Positions 8,499 through 14,930 of a stretch of 16,450 bases of DNA are shown piece after piece. Both the position numbers and the translations under genes were made by a program. The notes below the pieces were generated by a model. That model was not told the origin of the DNA and made no database searches. It was given only the letters and a program-made list of their open reading frames with translations. The stretch is from Rhizosphaericola sp047606825 (GTDB lineage: Bacteria > Bacteroidota > Bacteroidia > Chitinophagales > Chitinophagaceae), in NCBI GenBank assembly GCA_047606825.1, contig JASGDY010000056.1, positions 1 to 16,450 of the forward strand. Direction: 5' to 3'. The stretch's first letter is position 1; each line of letters starts with the position of its first letter.

Positions 8499-8506
8499 CA
8501 AAGTTA
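8499..8506 (-). promoter_or_regulatory. -7 promoter element of the DUF21-CBS gene
   Basis: Read on the minus strand, 8506 to 8499 is TAACTTTG, an exact match to the Bacteroidota -7 pattern TAnnTTTG. It lies 19 bp before the ATG at 8479, giving a leader of roughly 10-15 nt. A -33 TTG at the right distance was not obvious, so confidence is moderate. Confidence 0.5.
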
Positions 8507-8659
8507 GGGAATAAAGCCCAATATAACGTGTAGAGCGGAATGCTTAACGCCGAATACGCAATGTGCGGTGCCCAGGTTTGCATTTTTCGTAAAGCATGGC
8601 TATTCAGCATGTTAGCGATGCGCATATCGAACAGTAGCGCCATTATTCAATTTTATTTA

Positions 8660-8675
8660 TCTATCAAGAGATAGA
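8660..8675. promoter_or_regulatory. small palindrome upstream of trxB
   Basis: TCTATC-AAGA-GATAGA is a perfect 6-bp-arm inverted repeat 32 bp upstream of the trxB -7 box, where an activator or redox-responsive regulator could bind. No regulator is identified. The rest of the 263-bp gap between the two divergent genes (8480-8742) shows no gene. Confidence 0.3.
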
Positions 8676-8707
8676 CGGTGCTTTATTTATTTGAGCATTT
8701 AATGGTG

Positions 8708-8715
8708 TATTTTTG
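8708..8715 (+). promoter_or_regulatory. -7 promoter element of trxB
   Basis: TATTTTTG matches TAnnTTTG exactly, 27 bp before the trxB ATG at 8743. A possible in-frame TTG start at 8713 lies inside this box and so would not be transcribed from it, which decides in favour of the ATG at 8743. The -33 region is A/T-rich (8681-8692) without a clear TTTG at the ideal distance. Confidence 0.6.
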
Positions 8716-8742
8716 TGCCAAATATTGCAACAATTGGAATTT

Positions 8743-9693
8743 ATGAGTGAAAATATAGAAAAAGTACACTGCTTGATTATCGGTTCCGGCCCTGCGGGTT
8801 ATACCGCTGCCATTTATGCTGCCCGAGCCAACATGTACCCTGTGGTTTACCAAGGCTTGCAGCCGGGTGGACAGTTGACGATTACAACCGAAGTGGAAAA
8901 TTTTCCGGGCTATCCAGATGGTATCATGGGACCGGACTTGATGGTGGACCTAGAAAAACAAGCCAAAAGAATGGGTGCCGATATCCGTTACGGAATCGCG
9001 ACAAAAGTCGATTTTACAGGACCGGTACACCGTGTGCAGATTGATGAGGACAAATGGATTGAAACCAATGCCGTCATCATTTCTACCGGGGCAACGGCCA
9101 AATGGTTGGGACTGGAAAGTGAACAAAGGCTGAACGGTTATGGCGTGAGCGCCTGTGCGGTGTGCGACGGATTCTTTTTCCGTAACCAGGAAGTGGCCAT
9201 CGTCGGTGCGGGTGACACCGCCTGTGAAGACGCCTTGTACCTGTCCAAACTCGCAACGACCGTCCACATGATAGTACGCAAGGACAAAGACGGCATGAGA
9301 GCCAGCAAAGTCATGCGCGACCGTGTCTTATCTACGCCCAATATCACACTGTATTGGAACAGTGAGACCGTGGAAGTGCTCGGCAACGACAAAACGGAAG
9401 GCGTGCGCATCAAAAGCAACCGGACGGGAGAAGAGCAAGTAATACAGGTGAGTGGCTTTTTTGTCGCCATAGGCCACACACCTAACAGTGAAATATTCCA
9501 ACCTTACATAGACCTCTACGAAGACGGTTATATCAAAACCGTTGCAGGCTCTACCAGGACCAATGTCCCCGGTGTATTTGCCGCTGGCGACGTGCAGGAC
9601 AAGACCTACCGTCAGGCGATTACGGCGGCGGGTTCAGGTTGTATGGCCGCGCTCGATGCGGAAAGGTATCTGACGGAAACACTGGGCGTTTAG
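8743..9693 (+). CDS. trxB: thioredoxin-disulfide reductase
   Basis: This 316-residue cytosolic flavoenzyme transfers electrons from NADPH through FAD to thioredoxin. The FAD-binding Rossmann motif is GSGPAGYTAAIYAARA near the N-terminus. The GGQLTITTEVENFPGYPDGI segment is strongly conserved in TrxB. The redox-active disulfide is CAVCDG with Cys138 and Cys141. The NADPH-binding motif is GAGDTACEDALYL, followed by a basic VRKD that favours NADPH. The C-terminal FAD motif is GVFAAGDVQDKTYRQAI, then a helix with GSGCMAALDAERYL. Length and spacing match low-molecular-weight bacterial TrxB. I chose ATG at 8743 because the upstream extension of the frame runs into the promoter box. It appears monocistronic: repeats fill the 360 bp downstream, before folB. 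Confidence 0.96.
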   Translation: MSENIEKVHCLIIGSGPAGYTAAIYAARANMYPVVYQGLQPGGQLTITTEVENFPGYPDGIMGPDLMVDLEKQAKRMGADIRYGIATKVDFTGPVHRVQIDEDKWIETNAVIISTGATAKWLGLESEQRLNGYGVSACAVCDGFFFRNQEVAIVGAGDTACEDALYLSKLATTVHMIVRKDKDGMRASKVMRDRVLSTPNITLYWNSETVEVLGNDKTEGVRIKSNRTGEEQVIQVSGFFVAIGHTPNSEIFQPYIDLYEDGYIKTVAGSTRTNVPGVFAAGDVQDKTYRQAITAAGSGCMAALDAERYLTETLGV

Positions 9694-9700
9694 ACGGGAG

Positions 9701-9904
9701 GTCCGAAAGATGGAAAGTCGGAAAAGACCGAAAGCCATTTTCAACCTTTTATCTATACTCCTCGCAGGATTTTTTTATGCTGTTTTTTTCACCATACATT
9801 TTCATGTAGCGTACAGTACGAATTAATTTTTTCAGATTTGGATTGCAAATTCCGAACAACGTGTTTCCACTGTGGTCTTTTCGGTCTTCACCATCTTTCC
9901 TGTC
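9701..9904. repeat. imperfect inverted repeat pair flanking 144 bp
   Basis: The segment at 9701-9729 (GTCCGAAAGATGGAAAG, then GGAAAAGACC) is imperfectly repeated in inverted orientation at 9874-9904 (GGTCTTTTCGGTCTTC, then CCATCTTTC). The match spans about 30 bp with several mismatches. The gap from trxB to folB (9694-10053, 360 bp) contains no supported gene; it holds this repeat and, immediately after it, the MITE-like element. The left arm begins 7 bp after the trxB stop codon, so the pair may be a degenerate hairpin or a low-complexity repeat that happens to mirror itself. Confidence 0.4.
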
Positions 9905-9907
9905 TAA

Positions 9908-10040
9908 GAGACTGTTTGAATTAAGTTTTTCTGTACGGTTTTATATGCTTCCAAGACATAAACACGTGTATTTCTTCCCGCACAGTCCCCGCCGCGGCGG
10001 GAGACTGTGCGGGAAGAAAATAAATAACTCAAACAGCTTC
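9908..10040. mobile_element. MITE-like element with terminal inverted repeats and TAA duplication
   Basis: The left end GAGACTGTTTGAATTA (9908-9923) and the reverse complement of the right end (10025-10040), GAAGCTGTTTGAGTTA, agree at 13 of 16 positions. The trinucleotide TAA flanks both ends directly (9905-9907 and 10041-10043), as a target-site duplication would; the match extends to TCTAA. The 133-bp interior has no transposase and is dominated by a long GC-rich palindrome (9971-10019). Ends beginning GAGACTGTTTG with a 3-bp TNA duplication recall IS5-family elements of the IS1031 type, but that link is from memory and untested. The right end lies 13 bp before the folB start codon, so the insertion probably altered folB expression. 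Confidence 0.5.
9971..10019. repeat. 49-bp near-perfect GC-rich palindrome
   Basis: The outer arms TTTCTTCCCGCACAGTC (9971-9987) and GACTGTGCGGGAAGAAA (10003-10019) are exact reverse complements. The inner CCCGCCG (9988-9994) and CGGCGGG (9995-10001) continue the pairing with no loop, leaving a single unpaired A at 10002. This gives 24 bp of pairing. It could form a cruciform, or a very stable RNA hairpin in the folB leader whose base ends 34 nt before the start codon. It could also act as a terminator for trxB, since A/T-rich sequence follows on both sides. Confidence 0.75.
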
Positions 10041-10053
10041 TAAATCAATTTAC

Positions 10054-10410
10054 ATGTTAAGAATCGAATTAAAAAATATCCTGTTCCGTGCCAACCACGG
10101 CCTGTATCCCGGTGAAAAGGAAATCGGTGGCACTTTTGAAGTCAATGCCTGGATAGCCTATACGCCCAGTGCCAAAATCATCCGTGAATTGGAAGATACT
10201 ATTGACTATTCACAAGTATTCGAACTGATTAAATCGGCTATGGACGAACCCGAATACTTGATGGAAACCGTCATTACCAAAATCGCCTATCGGATTTTCG
10301 ATACGTTTCCCGTTGCGGACGAGGTGTATGTCTGCATCTGCAAGGTCAACCCACCGATTCCGGTATATTCGGGAAGTGCGGGCGTGAGTATTCATTTGAA
10401 GAGGTCTTAG
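10054..10410 (+). CDS. folB: dihydroneopterin aldolase
   Basis: This 118-residue enzyme converts 7,8-dihydroneopterin to 6-hydroxymethyl-7,8-dihydropterin and glycolaldehyde in folate synthesis, usually as an octamer in the cytosol. Family landmarks are all present: the N-terminal ANHGLYPGEKEIGGTFEVN with Glu21, the central YLMETV with Glu71, which binds the pterin, and the C-terminal CKVNPPIP with the catalytic Lys97. The length (about 120) is usual. ATG at 10054 is the natural start because the protein begins at the first beta strand (LRIELKNILF). There is no recognisable promoter between the MITE-like element and the gene, so transcription must come from inside the element or from further upstream. 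It converges with the yhhQ-family gene. Confidence 0.93.
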   Translation: MLRIELKNILFRANHGLYPGEKEIGGTFEVNAWIAYTPSAKIIRELEDTIDYSQVFELIKSAMDEPEYLMETVITKIAYRIFDTFPVADEVYVCICKVNPPIPVYSGSAGVSIHLKRS

Positions 10411-10427
10411 CATTTATTAAGCTGTCC

Positions 10428-10497
10428 GTTGCTGGCGTACGCGTGTCGCGCGTGCTTCAGTATATCAAGGCACACGCGACACGCGTGCGCCAGCAAC
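10428..10497. repeat. 28-bp inverted repeat between convergent genes
   Basis: GTTGCTGGCG (from 10428) through GTGC (10455) pairs with 10470-10497, which begins GCACACGCG and ends GCCAGCAAC. The arms match at 26 of 28 positions, with a 14-base loop. It lies 17 bp after the folB stop and 41 bp from the yhhQ stop, so it may end transcription in both directions, but no U-tract follows on either strand. The high G+C and length look more like a dispersed extragenic hairpin. Confidence 0.65.
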
Positions 10498-10538
10498 AAC
10501 GCTCTTTCACCGACCGAAATAAAAAGCATCAAGCCTCT

Positions 10539-11345
10539 TCATCCCATCGGAATCGGTTCCGTATCCGTAATACCGTTCTCGCCCATCGCGGCTTTCCGCA
10601 TTTTATCTGCTGTTGCTTTTCCGAGGTAGCGCACGATTCTTTTTTCTACCAGCATTATCACAGGTGTCAATACCAATGCCACAATGGCTTTGTAAAAATA
10701 GTTGACGATACCGATGGCGATGACTTGCGTCCACGGCCAGTCGTTGCCGATTTTGAACGCGATTATCAAGACGATATAGCTGTCGATTAACTGCGACACC
10801 AGCGTCGAACCCGTTGCGCGCAGCCATATTTTTCGGTCTCCGGTGACTTTTTTGATTTTATGGAACACAAACACGTCCACCAACTGGCTGAAAAGAAACG
10901 CGACCAGGCTTCCCAATATAATCCACAGCCCCTGTCCAAAAATCGCCGCAAAAGCATTTTGGTTGTTGGGGACGCCTTTGTCTACATTGGTTCCCAGCCA
11001 AAAATCCGCAGCCGGAAGTTTCATCGCCACAAAGAACATCAGGAACGCGTAACCAATCAACGCAATCGTCGTGTAACTGATTCTTTTCACGGCTTTCGGT
11101 CCGTAAAATTCGTTGATGATGTCCGTCATGATAAATTCCAATGGCCACAACACCACGCCGCAGGTCAGGTTGAACGACAGTCCGCTATGTCCCAGAATCG
11201 TTAGGTTCGCCGGAGCCAAGCCCAACAGTTTTTCCAAGGAAAATATTTTTCCGCCGACGCATTCCGCAATCAGTGCATTCGCCACGAAAAACGCGGAAAA
11301 AAACAAAAAAAGCTTGCTCGGCCTGTCTTTTAAAAACGATAGCAT
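10539..11345 (-). CDS. yhhQ: queuosine precursor transporter (YhhQ/QPTR family)
   Basis: This 268-residue integral membrane protein belongs to the VUT/DUF165 family. Members import queuosine precursors such as preQ0 and preQ1 for the modified nucleoside in GUN-anticodon tRNAs. About six hydrophobic segments are visible. The family motif is seen in ALIAECVGGKIF near the N-terminus and in the second segment, WPLEFIMTDIINEFYGPKA (about 67-85). A later segment with TGSTLVSQLIDSYIVL (about 178-193) is also characteristic. The 16 or so C-terminal residues are a soluble tail. Its ATG overlaps by one base the TGA of the small membrane protein upstream (TGATG), so the two are probably translated in coupled fashion. 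No queuosine synthesis genes are nearby, consistent with salvage, but they could lie elsewhere. Confidence 0.88.
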   Translation of the reverse strand: MLSFLKDRPSKLFLFFSAFFVANALIAECVGGKIFSLEKLLGLAPANLTILGHSGLSFNLTCGVVLWPLEFIMTDIINEFYGPKAVKRISYTTIALIGYAFLMFFVAMKLPAADFWLGTNVDKGVPNNQNAFAAIFGQGLWIILGSLVAFLFSQLVDVFVFHKIKKVTGDRKIWLRATGSTLVSQLIDSYIVLIIAFKIGNDWPWTQVIAIGIVNYFYKAIVALVLTPVIMLVEKRIVRYLGKATADKMRKAAMGENGITDTEPIPMG

Positions 11346-11617
11346 CAGCGTAAAATAAAGAATAAACTAATCTGTACCAACAAAAATACAATGTTTGCCA
11401 GTCCGAGTAGCTTCGGGACCTGCGCATTTTCTTTTTTACTTATTGCCCACCCAATTGCAAATATGCTGTTTGCCAACGGAGCTACCAGCCAGCCCAGCAA
11501 CACGATATGGCTGTTGACATCCTGTTGTGTGCTATACATCCGATAGCGCAACACCAATGACGCAACAAAAAAGATGTTGGCGATGAACGCGACCTTGCCG
11601 AGAAAGCGTAGTGACAT
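11345..11617 (-). CDS. small three-helix membrane protein, unknown function
   Basis: I do not recognise this 90-residue protein by family. It shows three hydrophobic stretches: about 9-23 (VAFIANIFFVASLVL), about 37-58 (with VLLGWLVAPLAN) and about 70-89 (with LANIVFLLVQISLFFIL). A short hydrophilic loop (28-35) and a charged loop (60-66) separate them. The start is chosen at ATG 11617 because the upstream 14 residues (from 11659) are hydrophilic and unlike a membrane-protein N-terminus; 11659 remains possible and would give 104 residues. The stop codon overlaps the start of the yhhQ-family gene by one base. That coupling suggests a role with the transporter, or simply a shared operon. It is divergent from mntA, with 85 bp between start codons. 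Confidence 0.65.
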   Translation of the reverse strand: MSLRFLGKVAFIANIFFVASLVLRYRMYSTQQDVNSHIVLLGWLVAPLANSIFAIGWAISKKENAQVPKLLGLANIVFLLVQISLFFILR

Positions 11618-11690
11618 GGTTGCAAGGTAATTTGAAGATTTGAAATACGCCCAATGCATTTGCTTTATTTAGTTCAATTGATTTTTGTTT

Positions 11691-11698
11691 TATTTTTG
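11691..11698 (+). promoter_or_regulatory. -7 promoter element of mntA-hepT
   Basis: TATTTTTG matches TAnnTTTG exactly. Only 4 bases separate it from the ATG at 11703, so the predicted transcript would start at or within a few bases of the start codon, giving a leaderless or nearly leaderless message. The -33 region is A/T-rich (TTTATTTAG at 11664-11672) without a perfect TTTG. Confidence 0.5.
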
Positions 11699-11702
11699 TT
11701 GC

Positions 11703-11999
11703 ATGAAGCCTGACGTTCGCACATATCAACAAATATTGTGTTCTGCATTGCCATCGCTAAGACAAAAGTATCCTATTGCTTCACTGGCGATATTCGGTTC
11801 GTATGCTTCCGGCAACGCAACCGAAAACAGTGATATAGACGTATTGGTTTCTTTTAACGGCCCAATAGGTATTGAATTTATTGACCTTGCTGATGAACTG
11901 GAAATTATTACAGGCAAAAAAGTGGATTTGGTATCGCGTGAGGGATTAAAACCACGCCAGATTGCCTATATCGAAAAAAACTTACAATATGTCGGATAG
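11703..11999 (+). CDS. mntA: MntA-type nucleotidyltransferase antitoxin
   Basis: This 98-residue minimal nucleotidyltransferase is the antitoxin of a MntA-HepT system. The family motif GSX10DXD is exact: Gly32-Ser33 (FGSYASGNATENSDIDV) to Asp44 and Asp46, with the third metal-binding Asp75 in KKVDLVS. In characterised pairs MntA inactivates HepT by AMPylating a tyrosine in its HEPN motif; the same chemistry is expected here. A TTG start at 11685 is possible in frame but overlaps the -7 promoter box, so ATG 11703 is preferred. The gene overlaps hepT by 11 bp, the usual coupled arrangement. By eye the pair is more A/T-rich than its neighbours, as expected for a mobile defence module, but no transfer boundary was found. 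Confidence 0.92.
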   Translation: MKPDVRTYQQILCSALPSLRQKYPIASLAIFGSYASGNATENSDIDVLVSFNGPIGIEFIDLADELEIITGKKVDLVSREGLKPRQIAYIEKNLQYVG

Positions 12000-12330
12000 A
12001 CCTATCCGCTTAATCCTGTCGGATATGCTTGATGCAACGACTGGTATTTTTCGTTTCGTAAAAGGAATGGACGAACAGGATTATTTTCAGGATGAAAAAA
12101 CGCAGGCTGCCGTAGAGCGTTACTTGGAAATTATAGGCGAGGCTGCAAACAAGCTTCCAGACAGCTTTTATGCAGAACATAACCATGTCGAATGGCACAA
12201 AATTGTATCGCTTCGCAACCGGATTATCCACGCATACTTTGATGTCAACGACACTATTGTTTGGAACATAGTTGTAAATTTTCTGCCATCGTTAAAAATA
12301 CAATTGGAAGCAATGATTGAAACGCTATAG
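11989..12330 (+). CDS. hepT: HepT-type HEPN ribonuclease toxin
   Basis: This 113-residue, largely helical HEPN-domain protein is the toxin partner of MntA. The catalytic motif RX4HXY is present as Arg76, His81 and Tyr83 in LRNRIIHAYFDV; Tyr83 is the expected AMPylation target. HepT proteins act as RNases when dimeric and unmodified, and several are linked to phage defence. I chose ATG 11989, which overlaps the end of mntA by 11 bp and gives the usual N-terminus (MSDRPIRLILSDMLDA). An upstream in-frame start at 11962 would lie deep inside mntA and adds residues not expected for the family. All catalytic residues are intact, so the system is likely functional. Confidence 0.92.
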   Translation: MSDRPIRLILSDMLDATTGIFRFVKGMDEQDYFQDEKTQAAVERYLEIIGEAANKLPDSFYAEHNHVEWHKIVSLRNRIIHAYFDVNDTIVWNIVVNFLPSLKIQLEAMIETL

Positions 12331-12408
12331 TTTGTTTTGGGTACAAGCATTGGTGCAACGTTATGTCCTGCCCATTTCCCTCTTTCTGCTTCTTCTTAAC
12401 TTTTTTCT

Positions 12409-12415
12409 TATTTTG
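12409..12415 (+). promoter_or_regulatory. possible weak promoter for the yfhO-glycosyltransferase operon
   Basis: The 105 bp between hepT and the next gene contain TATTTTG at 12409-12415, one T short of the TAnnTTTG box, 20 bp before the ATG at 12436. A TTTC at 12383-12386 could serve as a poor -33 element. It is tentative; read-through from the toxin-antitoxin promoter is an alternative. Confidence 0.25.
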
Positions 12416-12435
12416 CAGCCATAACATAGTTACAG

Positions 12436-14928
12436 ATGAACAAAATCTCCTGGAAGAAAATATTGCCGCACATATTGGCGATTGTCGCGTTTTTGGTTAT
12501 TGCCATGATTTACTGCCGTCCTGCGATGCAGGGACAGGTGCTGCAACAGTCCGACGTGATACACTGGAAAGGGATGGCGCAGGACGCATTTAACTACAAG
12601 GAAAAGCACGGGTATTTTCCGTTGTGGAGCAAGAGTCTTTTCAGCGGGATGCCCAACTACCAGGTAGCGATGGAGAGCAAGTCCTTTCTTCCCGACTTAC
12701 CGAAAATCATCAGCCTCGGACTACCTAAACCTGCCAGTTTTTTCTTTATTGCCTGTGTGGCGTTTTATGCATTGAGCATGGTTTTGGGTTTCGACGTATT
12801 GATTGGCGTACTGGCAAGCTTGGCATTTGCGTATGCCACTTACGACCCGATTATCGTTTCCGTGGGGCACGAGACCAAGATGCAGGCGATTGCTTATGCG
12901 CCAGGTTTGCTTGCCGGGATATTGTTGATTTACAAGAAAAAATATTGGCTCGGGCTGGGTGTCGGCGCGTTGTACGCCACATTGGAAATCACATCCAACC
13001 ATCCGCAGATTACCTATTACCTGCTGTTGGTGATGGGCATCATGACGATTTTTTATATTGTCAAATGGGTAAAGGAAAGACAAATAAAACACATGATTGT
13101 TGCGCTACTGTTGGCGGCGGTCTGCGGTCTGGTCGGCGTTGGCAATTTTGCCAGAGGACTGATGACGACTTATGAATATGCCCAATACACGATGCGTGGC
13201 GGCAAGACCGTCGAGGCCGGCAAAGGTGTGGGCGGTACTGCCGCGCAGACTAAGACGACAGGATTGGACGAGGACTATGCGTTCCAGTACAGTCTGGGCA
13301 AAAGCGAGGCTTTGGTATTGATGCTGCCCAACGCGTTTGGCGGAAGTTCGATGGAGACTTTGGATGAAAATTCGCATACGGCGGAGGCGTTGTCATCCTT
13401 GGGCGCATCGCCGCAGATAGCGCAACAATTGCCCCGCTATTGGGGCGGCATCGCGCCGTATACGACGGGACCGCCGTATTCCGGCACGCTGATATGTCTG
13501 TTGGCGGTTGTGGCCCTGGTGGTTTTGCCAAAAGATTCGGACAAATGGTGGCTCGTGGTCGCGATGGCGTTTGGTTTGGTATTGTCGTTTGGGCAATACC
13601 TGCCGGGCATCAACGGGCTGTTGTTTAAGTATATGCCCATGTACAACAAGTTCCGTGCACCATCGATGGCAATGGTCATTCCCCAATGGATATTGCCGAT
13701 ATTGGCGGGACTGTGTCTGGAACAGTTATTTTACAAAGGGAAAAAAGACTGGGATGTCAAGACCGATTTCAAACCGATACTGTATGCGCTTGGCGGTGTA
13801 TTGGGTGTGTGTGTGTTGGTTTATCTGTTCAACGATTACACCAGCCCGATGGACGAACAGCTCAAGGCGGCCCTCGGGGGCGACCGGGCCAATCCGATAT
13901 TGAACGCCATGCACCAGGACCGAAAGGCGATGTTTGGCGCGGGTATTGGACGGGTGGTTCTATTCTCCCTTATCTTGTTGGCGGGCATTTTCCTCTATGT
14001 AAAAAAGATTGCCAGGCCGACCGTTGTCATTTCCATATTCATGGTCATCACGTTGATTGATTTGTTTTCTATTGATGCAAAATACCTCAATACGGAAAGC
14101 TACCAAGACCCGGAAAGTTTGCAGGCTTCCACATTCAGCCCGACATCGGCAGAGCAACAGATCATGGCGGACAAAGGGTCGCATTACCGTGTGCTGAACC
14201 TTGCGGTCGACCCGTTTACCGACGCGTTGACTTCTTATTATCTGCGTTCCGTCGGCGGCTACCATCCAGCCAAACTCCGCATCTATCAAGACATATTGGA
14301 GAACCAGTTTTCCAAAAAAGGCGGCGGTCTCAACATGTCCGTACTTAATATGCTCGACACCAAGTACATCATCGTCGGCGGCCAGCAAAACCCACAAAAT
14401 CCGCAGCAACAACCGCAACAGTCGGTGCAGCAAAATCCCGAAGCCTTAGGTGCGGCGTGGTTTGTAAAGGACATCCAATATACCAACGGACCAGCCGAGG
14501 GACTGAACGCCTTGGGCACTTTTGACCCTAAGACGACCGCCATCGTGGACAAGTCCAACCAGTCCAAAGTCGGCAATATCCAATATGATTCCACGGCGAC
14601 GATTGCGCTGACTTCCTACGACAACGACACGATACAATATGTCACCAACGCCGCGACACCTCAGTTCGCCGTACTGAGCGAAATCTATTATCCCGCCGGA
14701 TGGAACGCCTACCTCGACGGCAAAAAAGCAGATTACGTCAATGCCAACTATGCCTTGCGCGGCATTGCCGTTCCGGCGGGCAAACACACCGTCGAATTTA
14801 AGTTTGAACCGCAATCCGCCATCGTCGGACAAAAGCTGATGTATGCGTCCAATGGCTTGACTTTGCTGTGTTTTGCGTTTGGGATTTTTGGTGTCGTGCA
14901 GTGGAGAAAACAGCAAAAACAAGCGTAG
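12436..14928 (+). CDS. YfhO-family polytopic membrane protein (putative GT-C type)
   Basis: This 830-residue inner-membrane protein resembles the bacterial YfhO family. A first TM helix (about 12-28) is followed by an extracytoplasmic loop with LQQSDVIHWKGMAQDAFNY, whose acidic residue sits where GT-C glycosyltransferases have their catalytic Asp. Many helices follow up to about residue 560. A large extracytoplasmic region runs from about 560 to 800, including the YYPAGWNAYLDGKKADY segment typical of the family's C-terminal beta domain. A last TM (about 805-823) precedes a basic tail. Residues 650-669 form an unusual Gln/Asn/Pro-rich linker. B. subtilis YfhO is needed for glycosylation of lipoteichoic acid; the substrate here is unknown. 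The next gene, a glycosyltransferase, begins 2 bp after the stop codon. Confidence 0.85.
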   Translation: MNKISWKKILPHILAIVAFLVIAMIYCRPAMQGQVLQQSDVIHWKGMAQDAFNYKEKHGYFPLWSKSLFSGMPNYQVAMESKSFLPDLPKIISLGLPKPASFFFIACVAFYALSMVLGFDVLIGVLASLAFAYATYDPIIVSVGHETKMQAIAYAPGLLAGILLIYKKKYWLGLGVGALYATLEITSNHPQITYYLLLVMGIMTIFYIVKWVKERQIKHMIVALLLAAVCGLVGVGNFARGLMTTYEYAQYTMRGGKTVEAGKGVGGTAAQTKTTGLDEDYAFQYSLGKSEALVLMLPNAFGGSSMETLDENSHTAEALSSLGASPQIAQQLPRYWGGIAPYTTGPPYSGTLICLLAVVALVVLPKDSDKWWLVVAMAFGLVLSFGQYLPGINGLLFKYMPMYNKFRAPSMAMVIPQWILPILAGLCLEQLFYKGKKDWDVKTDFKPILYALGGVLGVCVLVYLFNDYTSPMDEQLKAALGGDRANPILNAMHQDRKAMFGAGIGRVVLFSLILLAGIFLYVKKIARPTVVISIFMVITLIDLFSIDAKYLNTESYQDPESLQASTFSPTSAEQQIMADKGSHYRVLNLAVDPFTDALTSYYLRSVGGYHPAKLRIYQDILENQFSKKGGGLNMSVLNMLDTKYIIVGGQQNPQNPQQQPQQSVQQNPEALGAAWFVKDIQYTNGPAEGLNALGTFDPKTTAIVDKSNQSKVGNIQYDSTATIALTSYDNDTIQYVTNAATPQFAVLSEIYYPAGWNAYLDGKKADYVNANYALRGIAVPAGKHTVEFKFEPQSAIVGQKLMYASNGLTLLCFAFGIFGVVQWRKQQKQA

Positions 14929-14930
14929 CA

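Noticed and set aside
8713..8742. Upstream TTG extension of trxB by ten residues
   Set aside because: The TTG lies within the -7 promoter box and conserved TrxB sequence begins soon after the ATG at 8743.
9843..10043. 66-codon open frame between trxB and folB
   Set aside because: Most of it is translation of the MITE-like palindrome; there is no independent sign of a gene.
10443..10790. 115-codon plus-strand open frame over the hairpin and the yhhQ 3' end
   Set aside because: It is antisense to yhhQ and its start lies in the inverted repeat; the composition is that of a shadow frame.
14868..14930. Open reading upstream of the glycosyltransferase start, suggesting a longer protein or fusion
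   Set aside because: It is the alternate frame of the conserved yfhO 3' end; ATG 14931, 2 bp after the yfhO stop, starts right before the conserved N-terminal strand.
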